From: Microcaldota archaeon
Lineage (GTDB): Archaea > Micrarchaeota > Micrarchaeia > Micrarchaeales > CABMGC01
Direction: 5' to 3'
DNA: 53,280 bases
Assembly (NCBI GenBank): GCA_021848065.1
Contig: JAJZNA010000006.1
Coordinates: forward strand, 25,616-78,895
The notes under the pieces: model-generated
Databases searched by the model: none
What the model saw: the letters and a program-made list of their open reading frames with translations, nothing else
Told to the model about the DNA's origin: nothing
Translations under genes and position numbers: made by a program
In this document: piece after piece, positions 25,457 through 33,300 of the stretch
Position numbering within the stretch: the stretch's first letter is position 1
Layout: the number at the start of each line of letters is the position of its first letter

Positions 25457-26317
25457 GTGGCTTTGAACGCAGGCATTGTTTGGGCAGTAGTAGTACTTAT
25501 AGCGTATAGCTTTGCTGATCTGTTCGGAAAGAAGGTGGTGCTTAAGTTCGGCTACAAGCGCGCAACGGCATTGGTAAGTGCCATAAGCACTGTGCCTTTC
25601 CTGATCCTTTATCTTGCGTATCCTGCACAGCCAATAACAGAATATTCCATAGAGCTGTCAGCAGTTGCAGGCATCTTCTACGGAGTAGGATTCATGCTCC
25701 TTTACAAAGCGCTGGTGACTGAACAGACAACCAACACATTCGCGCTTTCGGAGTTCTTCAAGGCCTGGCTGGTGCTATTCGGGGCGTTCATAGCCGGAAG
25801 CGTGCTTGGACTTGGACAATGGTCGGGCATAGCGCTCATATTCCTAGGCTCATTCATGGTTATAACCACCGAGAATCTCCACATAAACAAGAAGCTAGTC
25901 TACGCGCTTTCAGGGTTCATATGCTGGGCAGTGCTCTGGACGATGATGTACTACGCGATAATAAACTCCGGGACGTATGTGCCTGAGGGGCTTATCGCCG
26001 CTTTCTTCGCAGTGCTTAGCGCAATCATAGTTTACGCAATGTTTCCAGACAGGAAGCGTGCAGTGGCAGGGCATGGAGAGGTAAGGCATTGGGCAGGATA
26101 TGCTGCAATCGTAGGGATTGCAATAGGGTCCGGCAGCCTGATATTCGGATTCCTCATAATATCCAAGATGCTCGCCCAGGGAGCTGCCATAATAGCGCTC
26201 ACTCCGATAATTGTTGCGATAGCTTCAAAGAGGATATACCTGGATAAGCTTACCACAGTACAGATCGCAGGGATCCTCATTGCGGTCTTTGGAGCGCTTG
26301 TACTTGCCGTCCTATGA
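25457..26317 (+). CDS. EamA/DMT-superfamily transporter
   Basis: Ten predicted membrane helices in two five-helix repeats, as in drug/metabolite transporters of the EamA type. The first repeat ends in LGLGQWSGIALIFLGSFMVI and the second in TTVQIAGILIAVFGALVLA, the repeated family end-pattern. The cytoplasmic linker carries PDRKRA. Substrate unknown. Start is GTG 25457; TATA-like GTTTATAAGTT sits about 30 bp upstream. Confidence 0.85.
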   Translation: MALNAGIVWAVVVLIAYSFADLFGKKVVLKFGYKRATALVSAISTVPFLILYLAYPAQPITEYSIELSAVAGIFYGVGFMLLYKALVTEQTTNTFALSEFFKAWLVLFGAFIAGSVLGLGQWSGIALIFLGSFMVITTENLHINKKLVYALSGFICWAVLWTMMYYAIINSGTYVPEGLIAAFFAVLSAIIVYAMFPDRKRAVAGHGEVRHWAGYAAIVGIAIGSGSLIFGFLIISKMLAQGAAIIALTPIIVAIASKRIYLDKLTTVQIAGILIAVFGALVLAVL

Positions 26318-26377
26318 ATATTAGCATGCAGACCAAGGTTAGGGCGGTCCTTGGATTGGGAATTAGAAGATCGGAGG

Positions 26378-26857
26378 TTACTTATTTACGATGCGCCTAG
26401 TTTCAAAACGGTCCCATGGGAATACGATCCATTTGTCCACTACCTTTAGGTAGAAGTCCGGCTCGAACTTGCTCCATGGCTTCTTGAAGAGCACAGCGGT
26501 CCTTATCTCAAGCGGCTTTTCCTTGGACAAAAACCCCAGCACAGTATGCATCGTCTCGCCTTCTTCTATAAGGTCGTCTACCAGGAGTACCCTTTTCCCC
26601 TTTATGCCGCTGGTAAGAGTCGAGAGTATCATAGGTTTGCCGCGCTGCCTTATGCCTGTGTAGGATTTTACGTTTATTATGTCCATCCTCACTTCAATTG
26701 CATCGGCAATAACCATGGCCAGAGGGATCCCGCCTCTTGCAATGCCTATTACAATATCGAACTTCGTGCCCTTCGCTTTTACCATGCTTGCAAGGGAGTT
26801 TGCCATGGTACCATACCTGGCCCATCCAAGATGCCAAAGACGATGTTTAGCCGCCAT
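26378..26857 (-). CDS. Phosphoribosyltransferase
   Basis: Type I PRTase fold with the PRPP-binding signature VLLVDDLIEEGETM and flexible-loop/pyrophosphate region GIARGGIPLA. Size (159 aa) and the C-terminal hood with WIVFPWDRFE fit archaeal xanthine/hypoxanthine/guanine PRTases used for purine salvage. Base specificity is not evident. The gene stands alone between the transporter and a HAD phosphatase. Confidence 0.86.
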   Translation of the reverse strand: MAAKHRLWHLGWARYGTMANSLASMVKAKGTKFDIVIGIARGGIPLAMVIADAIEVRMDIINVKSYTGIRQRGKPMILSTLTSGIKGKRVLLVDDLIEEGETMHTVLGFLSKEKPLEIRTAVLFKKPWSKFEPDFYLKVVDKWIVFPWDRFETRRIVNK

Positions 26858-26895
26858 AAGGAACTATCCTTTGGATTTTATATAAATGTTTGCAG

Positions 26896-27612
26896 CTAAG
26901 CGCGCGAGCCTGCTATTATGCCAAGAATGTCATCGCTGCGCTCAAGGCTTTCTACAAGATAATCTGGAGAATACCCCATGAGCTCCTCGCTGCTGAATGT
27001 GCCTGTTGGCAGGATTATTGTGGTAAACCCTGAAGCCTTCCCCATGCTTATATCATTTGGGGTGTCCCCAAAATAGAATATATTGTGGCTTGGGATTGTT
27101 GACTTGAACAGCGACTCCGCTTCCTTTACAGCCGCAGTGGCCAGGTCCAGCCTTTTTTCAGACATATCGCCGAAGCCTCCGAACTCGAAGTACCCCATCA
27201 AGCCAACTTTCTCAAGCTTGAGCTTGGCTGTCTCTTTGACGTTCCCGGTGATGAGCCCCATGTGATATCCTTTGGACTTTAGGCTCTCCAGGATCTCTGC
27301 CGCGCCTTTGGTGGCATGTATGTCTGCAATTTTTATCTTTTCTTTCAGGCTCTCTGTGTATGCTGCGATGAGTTCTGGCATGTGCCCCATCACCTCGGTG
27401 CGGCTTAGGCCGTAACTTTCAAGTAGCGCCAGCAATATTGCCGTGTCCGTTCTTCCAGCGTACTCTTTTTTGTTGATTCTAGTTATATCCGAATCGATGT
27501 TGAACACTTTCTTAGCTGCCGAATCGAAGCATTCTGCCAGGGACGTCCCATCAGAGCATTTGATCCCGGGTTTCACTAAAGTCCCATCTATATCGAATAG
27601 TATAACTTTCAT
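26896..27612 (-). CDS. HAD-superfamily phosphatase
   Basis: HAD hydrolase with motif I DIDGTLV (residues about 6-12), motif II TGN, motif III Lys in the SEKRLDLATAAV region and motif IV YFGDTPNDISMG. Cap domain of the phosphoglycolate phosphatase type lies at residues 20-95. ATG 27612 gives MKVILFDIDGT; the track's earlier codon (27621) is less likely. Substrate unknown. Confidence 0.88.
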   Translation of the reverse strand: MKVILFDIDGTLVKPGIKCSDGTSLAECFDSAAKKVFNIDSDITRINKKEYAGRTDTAILLALLESYGLSRTEVMGHMPELIAAYTESLKEKIKIADIHATKGAAEILESLKSKGYHMGLITGNVKETAKLKLEKVGLMGYFEFGGFGDMSEKRLDLATAAVKEAESLFKSTIPSHNIFYFGDTPNDISMGKASGFTTIILPTGTFSSEELMGYSPDYLVESLERSDDILGIIAGSRA

Positions 27613-27650
27613 AAATAGCAACTAGCGCGTGGGTAATGCTTGCCATTTAT

Positions 27651-27658
27651 ATACTATA
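27651..27658 (+). promoter_or_regulatory. TATA box of tRNA-Ser
   Basis: TTTATATA lies 21-28 bp upstream of the tRNA 5' end, the expected distance for an archaeal RNA polymerase start at the mature 5' terminus. Confidence 0.6.
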
Positions 27659-27716
27659 TACTTGATAATTAAGCTTATGCCAAGGTGGCGGAATCCGGTA
27701 ACGCGTACGCCTGGAA

Positions 27717-27729
27717 AAACATTCCTGCA
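27717..27729 (+). other. tRNA-Ser intron 1 (anticodon loop, 37/38)
   Basis: Removing these 13 nt gives a seven-base loop CTGGAAA between five-base-pair stems. The splice motif is imperfect: CTGG can pair with CCTG except for a T-T mismatch, with AA|A and CA|A bulges. A competing GGAA/TTCC helix exists. Confidence 0.75.
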
Positions 27730-27761
27730 AGCGTATGGCCTCACGGCCATTAGGGTTCAAA

Positions 27762-27792
27762 TAAATTCCTGTGACATCAGGAATTTTGAAAA
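27762..27792 (+). other. tRNA-Ser intron 2 (T loop, 59/60) with canonical BHB
   Basis: Cleavage after the second base of each AAT bulge and ligation restores TTCAAAT. The intron itself folds as AAATTCCTG-TGACAT-CAGGAATTT, nine perfect base pairs. All elements of the bulge-helix-bulge recognised by the archaeal splicing endonuclease are present. Confidence 0.88.
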
Positions 27793-27806
27793 TCCCTACC
27801 TTGGCG

Positions 27807-27968
27807 TTCTACTAAAATGATAATCCCTTCCAGGGATATTAACCCGTTCTGTCGTCAATAATGCGAAATTCGTAGTAGGGATTTGGACCGGTGTTGAAAT
27901 CCATGAATGGGATTTCAAAGCTTAGAAGAGGTATAGCTTTTAATTAAATCCTTAGTTTAAATACTATT
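27807..27968. other. Spacer with echoes of the tRNA T arm and a hairpin
   Basis: No gene is seen. AATCCCTTCC (27822) nearly repeats the tRNA's AATCCCTACC and forms ATCCCT-TCC-AGGGAT. GTAGGGATTT (27875-27884) is an exact inverse complement of tRNA bases 27790-27799. TTGAAATCC/GGATTTCAA (27894-27918) is a 9-bp hairpin. TATA-like boxes near 27940 and 27956 serve the next gene. Confidence 0.45.
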
Positions 27969-28832
27969 ATGATAAAGGCAGTAATTCTTGATGTTGACGG
28001 TGTAATTGTTGGGGAAAAAATAGGATATAATTCGCCATATCCCCATTCAAATGTACTTCGAGCACTGAAAACAGTTAGAGGAAAGGGAATACCTATTGCT
28101 CTTTGCACTGCAAAGCCACATTATGCTATTCAGGAGATAATAAAAAGAGCAGATTTACACAATCCGCACATTGCTGACGCTGGAGCAGTAATTATCGATC
28201 CGATTGATAATATATTTGTAGAAGAACATATAATTGAAGAAACCCTCGCAAAGAAAGTTTTAGAGACATGTATGCAGAATAAGATATACGTCGAATTCTA
28301 TACCGTTGATGACTACTTTATCCAACGGAGTGAAATATCAGCTATAACAAAGAAACATGCACATATTCTACAACGGAAACCAAAAGAACTTACGGACGCT
28401 GTTAAAGAGAGCACTAAGTATTCTATTACAAAGATTATGCCCATTTCGCTTAATGAGGATGACAAAAAAAGAGTGTCGAAGGTTTTAACACAATTTGATA
28501 ATGAACTTTCTATTAGTTGGGGAGTTCACCCTGTTGCATTACCATTACAGTTTGGCATTGTTACAGCAAAGGGAAGTTCCAAAAAGGAAGGGGCAGAAAC
28601 GATAGCAAGAAGCTTGAAGGTACCGATGGAGGATGTACTTGGAATAGGAGATAGTACGAGCGATTGGAAGTTTATTTCACATTGTGGTTATGGGGCGACA
28701 GTATCAAATGGAAGTAAAGACCTGAAAGACCGTCTAAAATCAAAGGATATAGGAAAATACCATATAAGCGACAAATCTGTCGATCAAAATGGTATTCTAG
28801 AAATACTGAAATATTTCTCTTTAATATCTTAA
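27969..28832 (+). CDS. Cof-type/HAD-IIB hydrolase in A+T-rich island
   Basis: HAD phosphatase with motif I LDVDGVIVGEK, motif II LCTAKP and motif IV GIGDSTSDWKF; the large insert between II and III is a C2-type cap as in Cof/sucrose-phosphatase-like members. Composition and codon use are visibly A+T richer (many AAA, ATA, TTA codons) than in the flanking genes, which suggests transfer. It lies between tRNA-Ser and the first of two direct repeats that carry tRNA 3'-end sequence. Substrate unknown. Confidence 0.82.
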   Translation: MIKAVILDVDGVIVGEKIGYNSPYPHSNVLRALKTVRGKGIPIALCTAKPHYAIQEIIKRADLHNPHIADAGAVIIDPIDNIFVEEHIIEETLAKKVLETCMQNKIYVEFYTVDDYFIQRSEISAITKKHAHILQRKPKELTDAVKESTKYSITKIMPISLNEDDKKRVSKVLTQFDNELSISWGVHPVALPLQFGIVTAKGSSKKEGAETIARSLKVPMEDVLGIGDSTSDWKFISHCGYGATVSNGSKDLKDRLKSKDIGKYHISDKSVDQNGILEILKYFSLIS

Positions 28833-28863
28833 GAAACTCCTTTTGTTGGGCTAATAAGCGTTA

Positions 28864-28930
28864 ATAACCGCTTCACTGGCGTTCTGCGACTTCATTAGAG
28901 GATATCCTTCAGCGCTTGAAACGCTACCTT
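28864..28930 (+). repeat. Direct repeat copy A (att-like)
   Basis: 67 bp that align with copy B (29682-29751) with about nine mismatches and a 3-base gap in the first part, then a perfect 20-mer AGCGCTTGAAACGCTACCTT. It ends in CTACCTTG, matching the 3' acceptor strand of tRNA-Ser less well than copy B does. It lies directly between the HAD gene and vapC. Confidence 0.75.
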
Positions 28931-28967
28931 GTCATATGCTTAAGCCTACACTGAATAGACGAAGTAG

Positions 28968-29369
28968 CTATAAAACTTTTACTGGAATCCCAAATTCTGC
29001 TTCTAAAATTTTGAAATGTTTTGAGTCCTTAGTCAAAATGGTCGCCCCTTTTTCCAGCGCATGCATTGCTATTATTATGTCAACGTCATCTACTTTCTTT
29101 CCTTTCACTATCAGCTTTGCTGCAATATCTGCAGCTTTAATAGCATCTGAATAGTTCAGAGTAACCGTTTCTATCTGCGCAAAGAATAATGATGCATGTA
29201 TGTAAGAGTTTTTAAAACCCTTAAGCTCGTTGTATTTCTCTCCTGTAAGTACTTCGTACGCACATAGTGCGTCAGTATACATTGCTTCAGCCCCTGTTAG
29301 GTTATCCTTTACCTGTTGGTTGCCTTTTAGGAACTCTATTACAATAGAGGAATCAAGAAAAAGCTTCAA
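28968..29369 (-). CDS. vapC: PIN-domain toxin VapC
   Basis: Mg-dependent ribonuclease toxin. The PIN acidic set is complete: Asp6 (LFLDSSIV), Glu39 (AYEVLTGE), Asp97 (DDVDIIIA) and Asp115 (TKDSKHF). Length 133 aa is normal. Its start overlaps the antitoxin 3' end by 17 bp, the typical VapBC layout. The pair sits between the two direct repeats and is A+T rich. Confidence 0.9.
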   Translation of the reverse strand: MKLFLDSSIVIEFLKGNQQVKDNLTGAEAMYTDALCAYEVLTGEKYNELKGFKNSYIHASLFFAQIETVTLNYSDAIKAADIAAKLIVKGKKVDDVDIIIAMHALEKGATILTKDSKHFKILEAEFGIPVKVL

Positions 29370-29586
29370 GGCGATGCACCCTAAATTGCTTTCTGCGTTT
29401 TGCTACAAACTTCTGAAGCTGATCCGCCTCTTCCTTATCCATTATGCCGAAAAACTGCTCAATATCAGAAAATTTTGTTCCCTTTACCTTGTCTGCCATG
29501 TCCGAAAGCAATTCGGTAAAGCTCTTCTTGCCCTTTATTGCAGTCAGTTTTTCGTATGTCTCATCACTTACCATGATGCTCTTCAT
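29353..29586 (-). CDS. vapB: VapB-type antitoxin
   Basis: Small antitoxin of the archaeal DUF217 kind. MKSIMVSDETYEKLTAIKG is the N-terminal DNA-binding, dimerising part, and KKSFTELLSDMAD continues it; the charged C-terminal tail would wrap VapC. The track starts at 29694, but ATG 29586 matches the family start and lies just downstream of a TATA box and a 15-bp inverted repeat. Confidence 0.88.
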   Translation of the reverse strand: MKSIMVSDETYEKLTAIKGKKSFTELLSDMADKVKGTKFSDIEQFFGIMDKEEADQLQKFVAKRRKQFRVHRLEAFS

Positions 29587-29597
29587 TTTCTCATCTA

Positions 29598-29612
29598 TAT
29601 ATAGACTATATA
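29598..29612. promoter_or_regulatory. VapBC operator/promoter
   Basis: TATATAG-A-CTATATA is a perfect 7-1-7 inverted repeat 12 bp upstream of the vapB ATG, next to a minus-strand TATA-like ATTTATATG (29614-29622). Antitoxin-toxin complexes usually repress by binding such repeats over the start site. Confidence 0.6.
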
Positions 29613-29681
29613 CATATAAATATTTTTCTATAGTGGTGTTGTCCAATGGATACCAACACGCCAGTTGATTTGTGAGCCCTG

Positions 29682-29751
29682 ATAACCCCTTCACAGGCTC
29701 TTTGCGACTGCATCAGAGAATATCTTTAACCAGCGCTTGAAACGCTACCTT
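29682..29751 (+). repeat. Direct repeat copy B (att-like, with tRNA-Ser 3' end)
   Basis: Partner of copy A. After the shared 20-mer it continues GGCGT, so that CTACCTTGGCGT (29745-29756) equals the last bases of tRNA-Ser plus one (27796-27807). Upstream, TTGAAA also parallels the tRNA's intron-2 end TTGAAAA. This looks like a tRNA-derived attachment site. Confidence 0.7.
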
Positions 29752-29826
29752 GGCGTATCTTTTCTATATGGAACCCACCACCCTCTTGGTGCAGAGAGAA
29801 TTTTGCAGGGCATGGCGCAATGTGCA

Positions 29827-30309
29827 TCACTCATGCACTATGGAACGTTCCAGAATTTCTGCGGCTTGCGAAGCGTCACCATATCCCAATACGGCATTAT
29901 TTGCGCCGGGGATTCCATCCCTGTTGTGCTTGATCAATTCTGATAGATATTTACTTTGAGCAGTAGGCATTTCTGAAATTCTGGAGAGGTTTGACAGGCT
30001 CTTATCCGAAGCGTCCACGGAGATTATCTTGTCGTCTTCGCCCATTTCGTCACGGACGTACAGCACCCCGATGACCCTTGCAGACAAAAGCTCTGCCACT
30101 TTCAGTGGCCTTGAGCTTATGACAAAGGCATCGAGCTCTTCGCCGTCGCCGCTCTTCGTGCCGGGGATGCAGCCGTAATTGAATGGATGCGCCAAGTCCG
30201 CAGATAGCCTTCTCTGCAGAGCCATTTCGCCATCCGCATTGATTGCATATTTCAGGTTCGATCCTGCAATAAGCTCTATGCGCACATGAACAAGCAATAG
30301 GTTTTTCAT
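29827..30309 (-). CDS. Divergent inorganic pyrophosphatase paralogue
   Basis: Same fold family as ppa at 2520, but eroded. Kept: IELIAGSNLKY, NYGCIPGT, first and third Asp of the triple motif and DEMGEDDK. Changed: the core DGDPLD is DGEELD, the Glu of KYE is Ala, and the C-terminal YYKxxEPGKWVKLEGWE block is lost. Activity is therefore doubtful; it may bind phosphate compounds or regulate. ATG 30309 is chosen because the upstream ATG (30354) lies inside the TATA box. It is divergent from purL. Confidence 0.8.
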   Translation of the reverse strand: MKNLLLVHVRIELIAGSNLKYAINADGEMALQRRLSADLAHPFNYGCIPGTKSGDGEELDAFVISSRPLKVAELLSARVIGVLYVRDEMGEDDKIISVDASDKSLSNLSRISEMPTAQSKYLSELIKHNRDGIPGANNAVLGYGDASQAAEILERSIVHE

Positions 30310-30351
30310 CAGATCAGCTTGCCGGGTCACTACAGTATGTCGGCTCGCAAA

Positions 30352-30369
30352 CATTTATATTGATAAATG
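30352..30369. promoter_or_regulatory. Inverted repeat over the purL TATA box
   Basis: CATTTAT-ATTG-ATAAATG (7-4-7) contains TTTATATT, centred about 25 bp before the purL ATG. It could be a bidirectional TATA region for purL and the pyrophosphatase paralogue, or an operator for the purine genes. Confidence 0.5.
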
Positions 30370-30382
30370 AAGAGATACAGGA

Positions 30383-33300
30383 ATGGGGACGCAGCTTCTT
30401 AGCGATAGTACTCCATCCGGAGGTGCTAGTCTGTCAAGCCGTATTGTAGTGGCCTTCAAAAAAGGGGAAATGGACCCGCTAGGCTCATCCTTGGAAAAAT
30501 CGGTTGGGAGATTCCTTAACATACATGCCCAGAGCATAAGGACAAGGAGAGTATACACAATTAATGCAGAAATAAGCAAGAATGAGGCAGACAGCCTTGC
30601 AGCAAACCTATTCGTTGACCCGGTCACCGAATGCCGCGCGAAGGATAGCGACAATGGCTTTGATTGGATTGTCGAAGTAGGGTACAAGCCAGGCGTTACC
30701 GACCCGGTGGGCAAGACGGCTTCTTCAGCAGCAAGGGAGATATTGGGAAGCAAAGCAGAATACGGGATTGGAACCGCTACGCAGTACCTTGTAAAGGGAG
30801 TTGGCAGGGAGGCAATTGACAGGATGGTCAACGAATTGCTCGTGAATCCGCTTATTGAGAATGTTAGGGTGTTTAGCAGGGAGGAAGTGCATGCATCTGG
30901 CATAAAGGCATTGCATTACGAACTAGGCGGCAGGGCAGTCCCGCAGGTAGGAGTTCGTGACCTGAATGTCAGCGACGATGAACTGGTTGGGATCAGCCGC
31001 AAGGGAGTGCTCTCCCTGAGCCTTGGGGAGATGAAGACAATACAGAAGCACACCCAGAGCATGCAGTTCACCGAATCGAGGAAAAAGATAGGGATGCCGC
31101 AAGAGTTCCTAAACAAGCTCACCGATGCGGAACTCGAAGTGATAGCACAGACACAATCAGAGCACTGCAAGCACAAGATCTTTAACGGCAACATAAGGTA
31201 CTCAGAAGATGGTGGCCAGGAGGAGGAAATCAACGGGCTGTTCGGCACATACATAAAGGCACCTACGGAGAGGATGCTCGCACAATATCCGTGGATACTG
31301 TCGGCGTTCAGCGACAACGCAGGCATAGTCGACTTCGGCAATGGCATGCTTATAGCTGACAAGGCTGAGACACACAATGCGCCGTCTGCGCTGGACCCGT
31401 ATGGAGGGGCAATAACGGGCATACTTGGAGTCAACAGGGATGTACTTGGAGCAGGGCTGGGTGCCAAGCCGATACTGAACATATTTGGCTACTGCTTTGG
31501 CAATCCTTTCTACAGCGGAGAGCTGAAAGGAGGCATACTGCATCCGTCAAGGATAAGGAACGGGGTGCATAGGGGTGTGATAGACGGGGGCAACCAAAGC
31601 GGGATACCGCTTGCTGACGGATTCGAGATATTTGACGATAGGTACGGATTCAGGCCGCTGGTTTATTGCGGTACGATAGGGATTATGCCAAAGTCAATAC
31701 TTGGAAGGAGTTCCTATGTAAAGAAGGCTGAGCCTGGAGACGCGGTAGTTATGGTTGGCGGTAGGATAGGCAAGGACGGGATACATGGAAACACGTTTGC
31801 ATCTGAGGCCCTTACAAGCAACTCTCCAGTGCAGGCCGTGCAGATAGGCGATTCCATAACCCAGAAAGTCATGGCGGATTTCCTTATAGAGGCGAGGGAC
31901 CTGGGCCTCTACAGGAGCATAACAGACAATGGGGCAGGAGGCCTCTCTTCCTCAGTGGGTGAGATGGCGAAGGATACCGGAGGCTGCACCATGGACCTTG
32001 AAAAGGCCCCGCTGAAATACAGCGGGCTTGAGCCATGGGAGATACTGGTGTCAGAATCGCAGGAAAGGATGACACTTGCAGTGGAGCCTGCAAAAGTAGA
32101 TGAGTTGGTAAAGCTCGCTGCAAAGAGAGGGGTGGAGGCCACTGTAATAGGGGAGTTCAATGGCTCAGGGATGTTTCACGTCAAGTACGGGCAGATGACA
32201 GTGGCATACCTTGACATGGGATTCCTTCATGGAGGGTTCCCCAAGATGGATATGGAAGCCCAATGGAAGACGGTTCTCCATGATGAGCCGGATTTTAAGA
32301 GCCCGGAGAAGCTTGATGGCACACTGAAAGAGATGCTCGCAAGATTGAACATATGCTCCAAGGAGTACCGCATGAGGCAGTACGACCATGAAGTGAAGGC
32401 CCTCAGCGTGGTGAAGCCATTTGTAGGGAAGGATTTGGACACCCCTAGCGATGCTACCGTGTCCATCATCAGACCGGGCAGCACCGAAGGGATAGTAGTG
32501 GCACGAGGCATGAACCCGTACTACTCCGACATTGACACTTACCACATGACAGCATCTGTGATAGACGAAGCCATACGCAGGGCCGTGGCAGTAGGCGCAA
32601 AGCTCCCCAGCAACAAGGATATCATGTATGCGCTGGACAACTTCTGCTGGAATTTGGCAGCAGTCGATTCTGACGAGGGAAAGCTCAAGATGGGGCAGCT
32701 GGTGAGGTCGAACCGCGCGCTGGCAGAGTACTGTGAGGCATTCGGCGTGCCGTGCATATCCGGTAAGGACAGCATGAAGAACGTCTGGAAGCTCAAGGAG
32801 AAGCTCGGGGACAAGGAGATAGAGAAGGTAATTTCGATACCGCCTACCCTCCTGTTCTCAGTGAGGGCAAAGATGGAGGACGTTAGCAGGGCAGTGACCA
32901 TGGACGCCAAGAAGGATGGGGACATAGTGTACGCGGTTGGTATGACTTATGATGAGCTTGGTGCATCTGAATATTTTGCATATATGGGGGAAAAGGCACG
33001 GGGTACGCCGTATATAGGAAACAGGGTGCCCAAGGTGGATGCACACAGGGCCAAGGAGACATATTCGGCGCTGGGGCGCGCAGTGGAGACTGGATGCATA
33101 GCCTCTGCGCACACACCGACAATTGGGGGGCTCGGAGTTGCAGCTGCGCAAAGCGCATTCGCCGGAGGGCTCGGTATGGAGATGGACCTTGCAAAAGTCC
33201 CATATTCAGGACAGGGTAGGGACGATTACATAATGTTCTCACAGTCTAACAGCAGATTCATTGTCACTGTGCCTCCTGAGAGGAAACGTGAATTCGAAGA

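Larger units (their letters stand above)
27679..27806 (+). tRNA. tRNA-Ser(GGA) with two introns
   Basis: Class II tRNA, 128 bp, mature 84 nt. Acceptor GCCAAGG/CCTTGGC with serine-type discriminator G; D arm GCG/CGC; anticodon stem TACGC/GCGTA with mature loop CTGGAAA (anticodon GGA); variable arm TGGCC-TCAC-GGCCA; T arm TAGGG-TTCAAAT-CCCTA. Intron 1 (27717-27729, 13 nt, position 37/38) leaves a relaxed splice motif. Intron 2 (27762-27792, 31 nt) interrupts the T loop at 59/60 and has a canonical bulge-helix-bulge: outer T stem, helix TTCA/TGAA, two AAT bulges and a 9-bp intron hairpin. CCA is not encoded. Confidence 0.92.

Noticed and set aside
27629-27820. 63-aa ORF covering tRNA-Ser
   Set aside because: It runs through the full tRNA cloverleaf and both introns; coding potential is accidental.
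29732-29755. Repeat B as a separate tRNA or split-tRNA 3' half
   Set aside because: The would-be T loop CTTGAAA lacks the TTC consensus and the stem has a mismatch; an attachment-site origin explains it better.
28833-29760. CRISPR array
   Set aside because: Only two long, imperfect repeat copies about 820 bp apart; no regular spacers and no cas genes.
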